From: Ascaphus truei
Taxonomy: Eukaryota > Chordata > Amphibia > Anura > Ascaphidae
DNA: 64,000 nt
Reading direction: 5' to 3'
Assembly (NCBI GenBank): GCA_036426205.1
Contig: CM071570.1
Span: 7,519,747-7,583,746 of the forward strand
Shown here: piece after piece, positions 44,611-56,422 of the stretch
How the letters are laid out: the number at the start of each line of letters is the position of its first letter
Numbering within the stretch: the first letter of the stretch is position 1
Program-made: the position numbers and the translations under genes
The notes under the pieces: generated by a model
The model's database searches: none
Told to the model about the DNA's origin: nothing
Seen by the model: only the letters and a program-made list of their open reading frames with translations

Positions 44611-45007
44611 CACTGGCGACACACTTTATTCGAGCTCGGCTAGTCCCACGAATTCGGGTATACCCGGGTGTATTGAGGTTTGTGACTGTTTTCTGCCCGA
44701 GTGCATTGAGGTATTTTCCAGGCAGGGATTGAAGCATTTTATTCCCGCTGGCTGCAATACTGCACAGTATATATATATATACTGCATTACAATTCATGAA
44801 TTTATGCCATCTGGTAGACACGCGAAGCATTGCAGCCTATTAAATCCTAATCATTATCATTTAACAGATCAGCCGCCCGTCAGCCAGGCATGAACCCAGG
44901 CTGGGAAGGCAAACACAACGGGGCTTGTCAGAGGTGAGGAGCGGCGCATTCCAGGTATCTGCCAGGTACATACTGGGTATTTGCTCGAATAAAGTGTGTC
45001 GGTGCAG
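44611..45007. mobile_element. TA-flanked MITE
   Basis: 397 bp between TA (44,609-44,610) and TA (45,008-45,009). The left end contains CGACACACTTTATTCGAGC and the right end is its exact reverse complement. TA duplication and inverted ends point to a Tc1/mariner-type MITE. An ATATATATATAT run lies inside at about 44,769-44,780. Non-coding. Confidence 0.85.
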
Positions 45008-45138
45008 TAGTACAACTTGGAGTGATGCGGCGCAAATGAATAAACAAACATGGTGGTAGGGGTCACAATACAAAGGGATAGGGAGTGGGATAGACACTAG
45101 GTAAGGAGAATGGGGACAACACAAATGGAGGGATGGGG

Positions 45139-45195
45139 GAGGGTAATCAGGGGGGGGCAATGTTTCGGGGGAGACCCCTTCCTTAGGCCCGTTCC
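45139..45195 (-). ncRNA. Hammerhead-ribozyme-like motif C, degenerate
   Basis: Minus strand: GGGC (45,190-45,187), CTAAGGA (a G-to-A change in the CTGANGA core), extra A, stem II GGGG-TCTC-CCCC, GAAACATT, GCCC. Stem I GGGC/GCCC is kept. GAGGG (45,197-45,193) can pair with CCCTC (45,143-45,139) beyond an internal loop. The core change predicts loss of activity. Confidence 0.35.
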
Positions 45196-45230
45196 CTCAG
45201 GTCTATAAAGACCACACGGTACTTCTCTTA

Positions 45231-45710
45231 ACCCTTACACCCCAGACACCAGAGCAGCACTCAATAAACACAACAAATGAAATTTGAAAGCTCAAATGGG
45301 CAAAGTCCTGAGTACACCAGAGTTCATATGCAATAAGAAAAAATGAGTCAAACCATCTGGTTCACTGACAACACGTCTCTCTTTCTCCCTTTCCTTTCCC
45401 TGGCGGGCTGCTGACTGAAACACTGAGTACTAGGTATTGGCACGCCGGGTGGCAAGAAGAGCAGGGCCTTGGCATGCCATTCCTGTGCGATTTAATTTTG
45501 TTTGTGGTCAGACAGAATTATTATTTGTGTTGTTGCAGTTCAGTGTGTGTATGGCAGGTGGTGCACTGAATATATTTGCCTATGGGACCCTGAGAGTTAC
45601 AGTTTAGTTCAATGTCTGAAGCAGGCTCCTTACAGTACAGTAGTTGAAGATAAAATGTATGTATGTTTCTTTGTTTAATGACCTGGTACTGTCAATACTG
45701 TATCTAATGT
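45231..45710. other. Anonymous DNA upstream of the L1 target site
   Basis: No gene. It ends at the 15-bp target duplication of the L1-like element (TGGTGTTTCACATTT, 45,711-45,725). Confidence 0.45.
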
Positions 45711-46179
45711 TGGTGTTTCACATTTATTTATTTTTTGCAACTTAAATTTTTTATTTTGTTCAAAGTATAATTTACATACAATGAGTAGGATAACGGCGAC
45801 TTACAGAATCGGCTTACTGTATGTGTCAATCTCAATTGTGAATGAATAAACATCTGTGGACAGACTGGCTAGACAGACAGACAGGGGGGGGCTGCCGGCC
45901 AGGGGTTGGTGGGGGAAGACAAAAAGGGGGGGATGGGGGTGGGGGGTGGGGTTCTCCTCATATGGTTCCGCCTCTGCCTCGCCTTCGCTTGTTCTCTGCG
46001 TCTGGGGAATTTTTACGTACCCCGTTGGACAGCTGACTATCAGCTGTTTTGCATCCCTCGTTCTCTTACAGGTCCCATCTGGGGTTCCCGGGGTTCCCAG
46101 GGGGGGGGGGGGGATTATCTATGTGTGTCTTGGGTATCGTCCCGAGGCGCTCCCTCATGGGAGAACGCATTTTCTCCTA

Positions 46180-49100
46180 TCAAAGCCAAATTGTGGTCCT
46201 CTCCACTCCCTGGATGTCTTTTTGGGCTAACCAAGGTTCAAAGTTTTCACCAGTGTCGTTGACCAGACTTGTCAACATTTCCATCTGGCACACTGACCAA
46301 ATTCTATTTCTAATGTTTGTAATTGGGGGAATTATATTTTGTTTCCAACGTGCTGCAATCTCTCCCCTTACCGCCATAGCAAAGTGAGCTATCAGTTTGT
46401 TTTCTCCTCTGGTGAACCCGTCTGCTGGTCTGTTTAAGAGGAACAGCCAAGGGTCTAATGGGACGGGTTTACCTGTAATCTTATTCAACCAGTCTTTAAT
46501 TGAGTCCCAGACTGGGACGATTTTGGGGCAGGACCACAGCATGTGTAACAGGTCTGCCTGCTGTCCACATTGTCTCGAACACAATGGGGAATAACTGGGC
46601 AGGAATTTAGCTAGCTTTGTGGGAGTGTGGTACCATCTCATCATTACCTTATATGCGTTCTCCCTTAAGGTAGTGCATATAGAGCTCTTGGAGGTCGCCG
46701 TCACTATTTTTGTCCAGTCTTCCACCTCTAATTCCTCTCCCAGGTCCGTCACCCAGTTAGTCATGTATCTTGTTTTGTCCTTCACTGTCGTGCTAGAACC
46801 GGTTACCTCTTTGTACATCTGCGATGTGAGTCCCGTTGTGGATGTCCCTGATCGACAGAGCTTTTCAAAATTCGTCATGGGGGTCTGTGGCTGGACTTTT
46901 TAGTAGAACGCCCTAATCTGGAGCTACCTAATCATCTCGGCATTAGGGATGTGATGGTCTGATTTGACTATTTCGAATATTTTTATGCCTTGTCTCCCCT
47001 CCAGATCTACCAATCTCTTTATGTTGTTTTGTTTCCAGATAGAGAATTCCGTATTGGACTGGCCCGGAGCAAAGAGGGGATTGTTCCAGATTGGTGTCAT
47101 GCCCGATGCCCTGCTAGTCAGCTCGCATTTGAGCCTAGTACCTTCCCAAATCGAGAGCGAATTGGTCATTGAGGATAGCGACAGTTTGGTGCTACTGCGC
47201 AACTTTTTGGGGTACCAAATCAGGTGCTCCAGGTCTAATGGGGAGCATGCCTCTCGTTCTAACGCGACCCATCTTTTGGAGTCTGGGTTAGTGTGCCATT
47301 GCACAATTTGACACAATTGGGCCACCTTGTAATATGACAACAAACAAGGTACCGCTAGCCCTCCCGCCCCTGTTTGTTTGCGCATTATTTGTTTGTTCAC
47401 CCTCGCCTTTTTTCCTCCCCAGATAAACTTATCTATCTCGGTTTGGAGAGAAGAGAGTGTCCTTCAAGCCTAATGGCACTGGAAGGGTTTGGAAAAGGTA
47501 CAGTAGACGAGGGAGCAAATTCATTTTTACGCAGTGGATTTTGCCAATCCATGAAATTTTGATGTCCTCTCTCAATGTCTGCATCAGTCGCGGGTAATTT
47601 GCCTGGTAAATTGTGTTATATGTCCGGGTGATATTAACCCCTAGGTATTTAATTTGTTGTTGTTGCCAGCGGAAGTTAAAGTTGAGGGCAATTAATTTTT
47701 CAACATGTTTGGGGAGATTTATATTAATAGCCTCCGATTTGCTCTGATTAATTTTGTACCCGGAGACTCTATTGAAATGCCCCAATAGATCGAGCAGGTT
47801 TGGCAGGGAGGTGAGGGGCTTGGATATTGTCAGGAATACGTCATCCGCATATAGTGCCACTTTATGCATCTGGTTTCCGATGGCAATACCTGTGATGTCT
47901 TTGCTATCCCGTATCTGGGCCGCCAGCGGCTCCATACACAGTGCAAAGAGGAGGGGGGAGAGCGGGCATCCCTGTCTTGTTCCGCTCTTAATTTGGAAGG
48001 GATCTGAAGCAAATCCCTGGTGTGTAACCCTAGCCGACGGGGCCGAATAGAGAGCGAATATAGCTTTTATCAATTTGTCTCCCATGCCAAACGCCCCAAG
48101 CATGGCTTCCAGATATGGCCAGTCTATCCTATCAAACGCTTTTTCCGCATCCAGACTGAGCGCCATAACTGGTATAGATTTGGAATTGACTATCTCTATC
48201 AGATCAATAATCCGTCGGGTATTATCAGATGCTTGTCGACCCTGGATAAATCCGACTTGATCTGGGTGCACCAGTCTGGGTAGGATGAGACTCAATCTAT
48301 TGGCCAGTAATTTGGCGTAAATTTTGATGTCCGAATTAATCAGGGATATAGGTCTGTAGCTTTTACAGTCCTGAGGGTCTTTCCCTGTCTTATGTATTAC
48401 TGAAATGGATGCCCTGAGCATCTGGTTAGGGAATGGGGACCCGTTCAGCACTTGATTAAACATACGGAGTAGATAAGGGGCTAATTGTTTCCTAAACTTT
48501 TTGTAATAAAGATTCGAGTATCCGTCGGCACCCGGGGCTTTAGAGGGTTTCAGGTTTTTCATAACCTCTGATAATTCCTCCATTGTAAAATCTCTACCTA
48601 TCACCTCTCTATCCATCCTGCTCAAACCGGGTTTATTTGAATTTTCCAGGAAACTCCGTAGGGCCTCTGAGGTCCCTGCCGATCTGGCTACCTTTTCCCC
48701 GTCATGTAATTTTGCGTAGAAGGCTTTAAATTCCCCTACAATTTGCTTGGGATTGGCCGTAACCCCCCCCCCCCGTGTCTCGCCGTAATGCTTGTATGTT
48801 ATAATTACTTGTTTTGGAGTTAATCATGTTAGCTAGCAAGGTATCTGGTTTGTTTGCTTTTTCGAAAAATCTTCTCTTTGACCAACTTAACGATTTCTCG
48901 GCCTGGGAGGTGAGGAGTAGGTTTAGTTTAATCTGAGTGTCTTTAATTTGCTGCAGAGTTGCCGCATGGGTCTATGTTGTTCCCAAAGCTGCTTTAGCTC
49001 TGTTTGTTCCTTAATAATTTTTGCGTTGCGTTCTTTTTTCTTTTGGGCTGCCATACTAATCAGAACCCCCCTTAGTGTTGCTTTATGTGCCTCCCAGAGG

Positions 49101-49948
49101 GTTATATGTGAGTCAACGCTACCTTTATTTTCATTAAAGAAGTATTTGATCGCGTCTTTGATCTTTCTTTCAAAGTCCGGGATCTTTAGAAGGGAATCAT
49201 TTAATTTCCAATTTGCTCTTGGCCTTTCCAAACCTATCTGATTGCACCTTAGCTCGATCGGTGCGTGATCAGACCATGATATATCATGGATCCCAGAGTG
49301 GGTGATCGCGGAGACCAGTCTACTAGATACAAAGAAGTAATCGATTCTGCTAAATGAGTCGTGTGGATGTGAGTAGAAAGTGTATAGCCTTTCTAACGGG
49401 TGAGTCTCCCTCCATGCGTCTATTAGTTGTAGATCTTTTAATCCTTGTTCTAGCGCTGAAGATCATGGTTTGGTCTTGTGTTTATGGGGACCTGATCTAT
49501 CTAGGGCTGTATTCATAGCCGTATTGAAATCTCCTCCTAGGATTAGAGCTCCTTTGCTAAAAAAATTTAGGACGTTGAATGTCTTTGTGAAGAAATCTGA
49601 CTCATGGGCATTTTGGGCGTATATCGTTGCTACTGTTATTGGTTGTGCATTAATGGATCCTATGAGCATCAGAAATCTGCCGTCCTGATCTTTTTTCACT
49701 TTGTCCACCACTAATCCCACCCTATTGTGGATCAGGATAGCTACACCTCTCTTTTTTTCTGTAGCGGAGGATAGAAAGACCTGTTTGCACTGCTTGTCAA
49801 AGTACTTGGGAGCACTAGTGGTGCTGAAATGTGTTTCCTGGAGTAGTATAAAGTCTGCCCCTTTTTTTTTGTAGTCTGTGAGTGCTAGCTTACGTTTACA
49901 TGGGGAGTTTAGGCCCTTAGTGTTGTGTGATATAAAAGTTAAAGGCAT
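46180..49948 (-). pseudogene. L1-like ORF2: endonuclease, reverse transcriptase, C-terminal CCHC domain
   Basis: Starts MPLTFISHNTKGLNSPCKRK. APE-type endonuclease motifs follow: ILLQETHFST, GGDFNTAMN, SRIDYFFVS and SWSDHAPIE. The reverse transcriptase has LKPSKAPGADGY, SYRPISLINSDIKIYAK, AEKAFDRIDW, SGTRQGCPLSPLLFAL and ALYADDVFLT, then GYKINQSKSE and IKYLGVNIT. The C-terminus has CSRQCGQQADLLHMLWSC, a CX3CX7HX4C motif typical of L1 ORF2. Lesions: TGA at 49,463-49,465 (before SSALEQG), a frameshift near 48,950-48,965, probably another in the C12 run at 48,763-48,774, a frameshift near 47,446, TAG at 46,924-46,926 and TAA about 24 bp further. Catalytic residues are intact where visible, so decay looks recent to moderate. 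Confidence 0.9.
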
Positions 49949-51432
49949 GATGGTGCAGGGTACTGACCTTGTGCTCCGAATGCTACTTTTTGATATGTCG
50001 GGCCGCTACGGTGCCGTTTATGTTCCTCTGCAGTACTCAGCTCTGTGCGTGGCATCAGCGGAGGACCACTCATGTAGGAGACAGTGTGGGGGGGGGGGTT
50101 GACATAGTGGGTACATGGGATACATAAGGAAGAACAAAAAACACAGATAACACACACATCAATGTGGGAGAGTAGTCGGTGGCATGGAACCACTTTCTCT
50201 CCCTTGCCTATGGGTTGGTGGGTCTCTGGAACACGCCCTCTGTTTTCCACCTTCTCCGCAGAGCCATGTGGAGACAACCTCTTCCCCAAGACTTCCTCAG
50301 GATCTAGGGCAACTGCCCCAGCCCGAGGGTAGACGCACACGGCGACTTTAGGACCGCCATCCCCACCGACAATCCAATAACTTTATTAGTCCAAACTGTA
50401 TTGTTAAATAGTTTCATAAATCAACAAGTCAATGTAAAACCTCAAATGCATAAACCTAACCTATAACATTGAAATTCCTCAACCTGCCCCTGTCTCCCCT
50501 GTAATTCCAAACGAATGTGCCGCTTGGAACAACTGGTTCCATTCTAGCCCCCTGTTAAGCCCATGATCCCCTCTGTATCTTTAAGGTATGTCCCTGCCTC
50601 CTCTGACCTTTGGCCTCAATGCTGCACCCTCCCCTGTTGTGCCTATGCATCTTTCCCTTTCTCTGGGTCTCTCTACCCTCCCTTCCCTTTATTTCACGAG
50701 TATCTGCTTCTGAGCCCTTAAGCCCTTTCCTCTTCTTCTTCCCCGCCTCTCCCTGTTGCTAGCTCTCCCCTTCCCCTATTTCACCATCCTGATCTTACCT
50801 CTCGTTCCTCTGCTAGCGCCTTAACCTCTATCTCCCCCCCCTCCCTACCCCCTCCACCCCCTACTCCTCACCTTCTATCTTAATGGAGCCCCCTTCCTTC
50901 TGCAGCCTGGTCTACGCCTCTCTTAGCGCTATCTTATGGGCTCTCCTATCCTAACGCCAGTGCTTGCGCCGCTTCTGCCACCTCTGCCAGTGTATCTGGG
51001 GTCGCCCTCCTTCTCCTGCCGCTGCCCGTTGCTGTTGGCGTCTTTTGCTGCCTCACTTCCGCTTTCCTTCGCTAGCTCCCGCCCCTTCCGGCTCATCTGC
51101 GGTAGTCGCCATCTTGGATGTGGTACTGTGTTCCTGTCCCTCTTGCGAGATGTGGTGTCTCCTCCCTTCCGACGTCATCCGTTTCCGCCTCCTTCGCAGT
51201 TGGACTCCGGAGCTGTTCCAAGATGGCCGCTAGTCTCTGTCTGCTGCCGTCGGGGATCGAGGTAAGTGTTGCAGAATTGGATTTGGGCCTAGGCGCTTCT
51301 GGGCATTGTTAGGGATGTCGTGAGGGGTGTAGCTGACTTGGAGATCTTAGTTGGACCTCAGCGGGTGGCTTGTGCGAGTGGGGGGGGGGTCAACTATAAC
51401 TGGTAGTGAACAGAGTGCCTCTGACAGTCCAT
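49949..51432 (-). other. Inter-ORF region of the L1-like element
   Basis: 1,484 bp separate ORF1 from ORF2, much longer than the short spacer of mammalian L1. It is purine-rich on the minus strand and contains two CCATCTTG(G/C)A-type motifs (near 51,107 and 51,218 on the plus strand, one on each strand). A minus-strand frame (50,340-49,939) lacks domain signatures. No inserted element with its own target duplication was seen. It could be a genuine long spacer with promoter function or an undetected insertion. Confidence 0.5.
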
Positions 51433-52376
51433 TTAACGGGGGCTGCGGGCTTGTTTGTTTTTGTCAGATCTACCTGCCTCCCGCCATGTTGGGTCCGGAA
51501 CTGATCTGTTTCCCACCATTTCTTCCGTGATCTTATCTTGCAGGCCCAGCTTAGTGAGAAAGGCCCCTTCATCTTCTGCCTTCCTTATCGTTGTTGATGC
51601 CCCGTTCCTGGACACCAGGAGGCCAAATGGAAAAATCCACCGATATTTAACCCCTTCATCCCTGAGGATTTTAGTGATTGGGGTAAGTTGCTTCCTTTTC
51701 AGCAGGGTGGTGGGGGAGATATCCTGGAATACCTGGATTTTATGTGACTCGAATGAAGGATTGTTACGAGTCATTTGGCAAAATGATTCTTTTATTTTGA
51801 AGTAGTGGAAGCGGGCAATAATGTCTCTCGGGGGGTCTCCCTGCTGCGGCCTGGATCTAAGGGCCCTGTGGCAGCGATCTAATTGAAGCTCCTGGGTCGC
51901 CTTATCTGGCATAAGCTTGGTCAGCGACCGGCCCACAAAGTCTTCCGGATCGGGTTCTTCCTCTGAGACCCCCCTTATCCTTACATTGTTGCGTCGCTCC
52001 CGGTTCTCTGAATCCTCCTGTTTGTCTAGGAGGTCGCGGATGGTGTCTTTGACTTGAGACAGTTGCCTGTCTGTTTTGTGGAGGGACTTAATGGTTGAGT
52101 CTAGCTTTCTTAGGAAGTCTGTCCAGGCTCCGATGCTGCCAATGTCTGCTCTCAAGGCTGCCACCTCAGATTGTAGGCATTTTTAATGTCCGCGCAAAAC
52201 TCCTGCATGTCCCGTCTCCGCATAATTTGATTGCCCCGATCATTGTCCTCTTCTTCCTCCGAGTCGGATCCGCTTGGCGGGGGGCCCTCGTGGCTTTTGG
52301 CGCGCGCCTAATCCCCCTTTCCAAAATAGTCCGTCAACACTGTGGAGGGGCGCTTCGAACGTGTCCCCTTCGACAT
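51433..52376 (-). pseudogene. L1-like ORF1 (RNA-binding chaperone), one stop and one frameshift
   Basis: The ATG at 52,376 gives MSKGTRSKRPSTVLTDYFGKG, then a TAG at codon 23, then KSHEGPPPSGSDSEEEEDND, an acidic segment. A 1-nt frameshift lies in the A5 run near 52,183. The next frame has a heptad-rich coiled-coil stretch (AALRADIGSIGAW, TDFLRKLDSTIKSLHKT, VKDTIRDLLDKQEDSENR), then the RRM-like part starting RRNNVRIRGVSEEE and the C-terminal domain with RDIIARFHYFKIKESF and FPFGLLVSRNG. The total of about 314 residues is normal for L1 ORF1. It normally trimerises and binds element RNA. Confidence 0.85.
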
Positions 52377-52516
52377 CCTGGGGGTATCCGGGGGCTATGT
52401 GGGCGGTTTTGGTACAAATCGGGTAGGTTTTAGTGCATTTATTATTTATTTGTTGTCGGCTGAGAACAGAGCTGTGAACTTAAGCGTCCATTCAGTCCGT
52501 TGTCGCGCATGCGCCA
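52377..52516 (-). promoter_or_regulatory. 5' UTR of the L1-like element
   Basis: 140 bp between the 5' target duplication and the ORF1 ATG. It starts GGCGCATGCGCGACAACGG on the minus strand, a palindrome-like GCGCATGCGC (NRF1-site-like) at the likely transcription start. Promoter role is inferred from position. Confidence 0.45.
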
Positions 52517-52531
52517 TGGTGTTTCACATTT

Positions 52532-52747
52532 TATTAAAAAACAGTATGTATTTAATGGAATCTGTGTCAGACATTAACTTCATTTCTGAGTGTTTCATGA
52601 GACATGATGGCAACTCCTTGCAGCAAAAGACCAGCTTGTAGCTAAGTATATATTATATATTCCACAATTGAAGTCAGGACACATGAGAGAGAAACTCTCT
52701 CTGAGATCTATGTGTTTATCATTGACAAGTAAAAATACTAAAAAAAT
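52532..52747. other. Short anonymous stretch
   Basis: AT-rich sequence between the L1 target site and family A copy A3. Nothing recognised. Confidence 0.4.
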
Positions 52748-54860
52748 TCTCCTAAGCTGAACCACATTCATTTCAGCCTTGGGGACCCCCGGCTTCCTCA
52801 CTTACAGGCCCCAGTTTGTGGTGCCAGTGCATTAAATTTCCAGGTCACGTGATGCAGGAGATTTAAACAATGCAGGGAGATACCGGCACCCAATAACGGG
52901 GCTTGTAACTCAGGAATCAGGGGTCCCAAGGCTAAAATTAATGTGGTTCAGTTAAGGAGACCCCTATTTCAATACTGTTATTAAAATTAACATTAAACAG
53001 CTTCATTACCTTAGCGGCTATCCGCTAAGGCAATGAAGGGGTAAAGCCACAGCACCTGTTTTATTGAGGTAGAGGGGAGGGTGAAAGGGGGTTCTTGGCC
53101 CAGTCTGGGTGGTTAGGCATACCAGGAAGGTTGCAGGAAGAGTTAACCCTTCATTACATAGCAATGGTAACCTCTATGGTAATGAAGGGGTTAACCCCTA
53201 CTGCTTCCCACCCAGCAGACCTAACCACCTACCCTGTGCCAAGTACCCCTCTCACCCACCCACTCTACTCCCAAAAACCATTTAAATACAACAACCCTAT
53301 TACACACCCCCTCTACCCCAACAACCCCCTAACACATACAGTACAATAATGGACAACATTCCTATTATCCAGATATAGACTATAGTGCATTTGCCCATTA
53401 AAAAAAAACAATACCCAGCAAGCATAAAGTAAATTAAAGTTGGACTTACCTCTGCCAGGATGATGTCCATCCTCTTCTTCCTCCACGTCCCCTGTGTCCT
53501 CCATGGGCAGCAACATTACAATAAAAAAAAATTACTGGCCACTAACCCCTTAAACATCTTAGCGGTTAGTAACCACTAAAGTAATTAAAGGGTTAACCCC
53601 CCTTCCTCACTACCCAACCGGGAGGCCTAACCACCCTCCCCAGGACAAACAACCCCAGCCCCTCTACCCATTGATTGTCACAGTGGTAAACCATGCCCCC
53701 AATATGGGCATGGATTGCCACAATGGCAATGAATTGGCTAGCTAAAAAATAAATAAAACACATGACATTTAAATAAAAACAAGCATTTGACAATAAAGCC
53801 ATTGATTGTGACTGTGGTAAACCATGCCCACAATAACAACAAATACAATACATTACAATGAAATAAAACAAACATTTGTAAAAAAATGCATTGAATTTCA
53901 CGGTACTTATCTACACACAGAAAGGGGCATAGATAAGCTCATTGGCAGTCAATGGGCAACCAGAAAAAAAAAACGCAATTAAATAAAATACAATTAATGT
54001 TTTTTTTTGCCTTTTCTGTTTTCACCCCCGTCCTTCTCTGACACCATCTGTAGAGCCACGAAGTAGGAAAAAAATTGCTATTTTGCCGGTTCACTGCCAT
54101 GAACCTCCAACACAGCAATCTTTTCCCTTCTTTGAGTTCGGGCAGGAGCATGCCGATACTGCACGCTGATCACAGCTGCCCTATACAGTGTTTCACGGAG
54201 AGATGAATGTCACGTCAAGATCGTGAGTACAAGCTACTCTCTTTATATATACAACCCTTGTAGTGTGAGACACCAGGATTTATGTGAAGGCAGTGGCGGA
54301 GAGGGATAAAAGTTGCCGGGGTATGTTCTTTTTAGTGTGTCCACCGACACATCTACCTTTCCTTACCACAATATTGCCCCAGTCCTGTTGATAGTCTGGT
54401 ATGCACACAAGATATGTTTTCACTGGATTTTGATCAGTGGCAGAGTTATGTACTGAAGATATACCCTTACCTGCATAATTTGGAGCATCGTTCTTGGGGA
54501 TTTTTTCCCTATTTTTCAACATGTTGAGCCCCAAAGCCTGATGTGAAGAAGTCCATGATCCTCTGTGTTGCGAGAAAAGAATACACGTTTTAATAGTTTA
54601 ATATGCATATCGGAGTTTAGTGCACAGAAGTTACTGGCAAAAAATGCAAGTTTGGGCATTTTTTTGAGCTACCGCACTACTTGTTACAGCCAGAGTGTTA
54701 CAGTTTGGTAAAAAGCCATTTTAGTGCGATATTGCCCTGTTATCGAAGCTTTGTGAATACCTACTGTACACATGCAATATCGCTCTAAAAGGCCACTTAT
54801 AGTACAGTAATGCACTTATCAATGTCCCATAGGCTCAATGAGGAATTGAATGGTGAGAAG
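52748..54860. repeat. Family A palindromic element, copy A3
   Basis: Shares in order with A1: CTGAACCACATTCATTTCAGCC...GGGGACCCCC, the hairpins TTCATTACCTTAGCGGCTATCCGCTAAGG (split at 53,006-53,034) and TTACATAGCAATGGTAACCTCTATGGTAA (53,153-53,181), GGACTTACCTCTGCCAGGATGA (53,442-53,463), paired CCATGCCC/GGGCATGG modules and GGGGCATAGATAAG...GGCAGTCAATGGGCAACC. At 54,600-54,790 an end-like region with GTGCGATATTGCC and TTTGTGAATACC appears in inverted form relative to 2,275-2,470. A segment at 54,200-54,600 may be foreign. No gene. Confidence 0.55.
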
Positions 54861-56257
54861 ATGGGTAACCTCCTGTGTGTATTTATTAATAAATGCTGTG
54901 GCCATTTAAATTGCAATTTGGTGTCATTTTAGTTATTTAAGGGAAGGGCGTATTGAGGCTCCACAGGTCATGATTAGTTTGTGTTAAAGACGATTTTATG
55001 TGGGGTCTGTGTTAAAAAAAATGTATGAATAGTCCCTTTAATCAATACTTTTATTGCTGAAAATTCAATGGACAGTTTTCAAACAGCATTGAAAGTTAAG
55101 AAGGACACAAAGTTAGATCAGAATGTACTTTTCCCATTTTATATAATCCACGAGCACTGAGTGGAATGAAGCTTAAATAAAACTATCAGTGGCTTTCTTA
55201 AACAGCAACTGTAATTGTAGCTAAACCATCCATATAGGAATTTCAATAACTAACACTGGTGCTTCATTAAGTTTAAGGCTCTAGAAGGAAAAAAAATACA
55301 TATGAGTCTTTTCTACAAAAAGTGTAATCACTTCAAAGCAATTTGTAGGAGAAGTCACCTTGCTTAACTATTCTTTTTCTGTTTCTCAGAGCAGTAAAAT
55401 TAAGCACATGCACTTCAAAGAAATGTCTTGGCAGTGCTGTTATGGAGACCGGACACCCTTGGTTCAGTGACCCATTTTATGTTTGAATTTTTTTTTTATC
55501 TGAAAATGTATCTGACAATTTTATTTGATATGAGGAGCAGCTGAAAAATAGACTGTAGTAAAGTAACAAGGCACATCATACAAGGTCTGATTTTATAAGG
55601 GTACACTCATAAACAATAAAAAAAAAACGGTACAAACTAGCATGAATCCAGTGTAACAGAAATAGGTTGTGTGCCGTCAATTATACAAAGAAACGGTGAC
55701 CAGTGTGATCTTTAGGTCAAGTTGAAAGGGCTGAATGGGTTTTTATGCTCATTGTCTGTCAATGTTTCTTAGTTCTATTCTTGTTACTTGCATGTTCATC
55801 TCTGGGGATAGGTTTGGAGGGATACAGTTCTATAAAATGTAACAAATATTTGAAATACCAACTGCTGTACTTTTTTGGAGGCTAATGATATTGAAGACAC
55901 ATTTATATGTTCTAAATCTTTTTCTTGAAATCCATACCAATCTTACCATTGGAGGTCTAAAGAAAATCTCATGTTATTGTTACTCACCACAAAAGAGATT
56001 TATGAGCTCCAGTAAATTCAGTGAAATTAGTGTTTTACATAATTGATGTGCTGGTTTCTGATGGGAGAAATGATATGTATGGTAAAAGACAGGAACTGTT
56101 GCTTTGAAGTAAAAAATTGGCACCATTCTTTTCTGCAATTCCAGTATATGGTCCATTTCAAACTACTGTATACAACAAACAACAAAAAAAGCCCCAATGC
56201 AACATATAAATGACAACGTATATAGTTAAATACTTATCTGTTTGTCTTCTCAAAAGT
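54861..56257. other. Anonymous AT-rich DNA
   Basis: No gene, RNA or bounded repeat recognised. Confidence 0.4.
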
Positions 56258-56422
56258 ATAGGTCATTTAGTTAAACTCTTTGGCCAAAGCATTATAAACT
56301 TGCAGTCATATCATGACCTGACCACTTTGCAGGTTGTAACGCTAACTGTGAACCTGCAAAGTGGTCAGGCCATGATGTGGCTGCAGACATAAACTTTGGC
56401 TAAAGAGTTTAACTAAATTAGG
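56258..56422. mobile_element. Small foldback MITE with ~72-bp arms
   Basis: TTTAGTTAAACTCTTTGGCCAAAG at the left (56,266-56,289) faces CTTTGGCTAAAGAGTTTAAC at the right, and AACCTGCAAAGTGGTCAG faces its complement around a 12-bp loop (GTAACGCTAACT). A related single arm lies near 15,009. Non-coding. Confidence 0.75.

Larger units (their letters stand above)
44500..45230. repeat. Foldback-related repeat interrupted by a TA-flanked MITE
   Basis: The left piece (44,520-44,600) resembles 3,905-3,985 (CCAGCACTC..., then TGCCAAAAA...AATTTAAT). The right piece (45,010-45,230) resembles 4,020-4,230 (CAATGTTTCGGGGGAGACCCC versus CAACGTTTCGGGGAACACCCC). So one half of a foldback unit is present, split by the MITE at 44,611-45,007. 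Confidence 0.6.
45726..52516 (-). mobile_element. L1-like LINE, end-to-end copy, with 15-bp target duplication
   Basis: TGGTGTTTCACATTT occurs at 45,711-45,725 and 52,517-52,531, enclosing a 6,791-bp element on the minus strand. Order: 5' UTR (140 bp, 52,377-52,516), ORF1 (52,376-51,433), a 1.48-kb inter-ORF region, ORF2 (49,948-46,180), and a 454-bp 3' UTR ending in AAAAAATAAATA beside the target site. The A-rich 3' end and the CATTT/T-type nick site fit target-primed reverse transcription. ORF1, endonuclease, reverse transcriptase and C-terminal CCHC parts are all present, so the copy is complete, but both ORFs are broken. The clade (L1 or Tx1-like) is judged from motifs. Confidence 0.9.
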
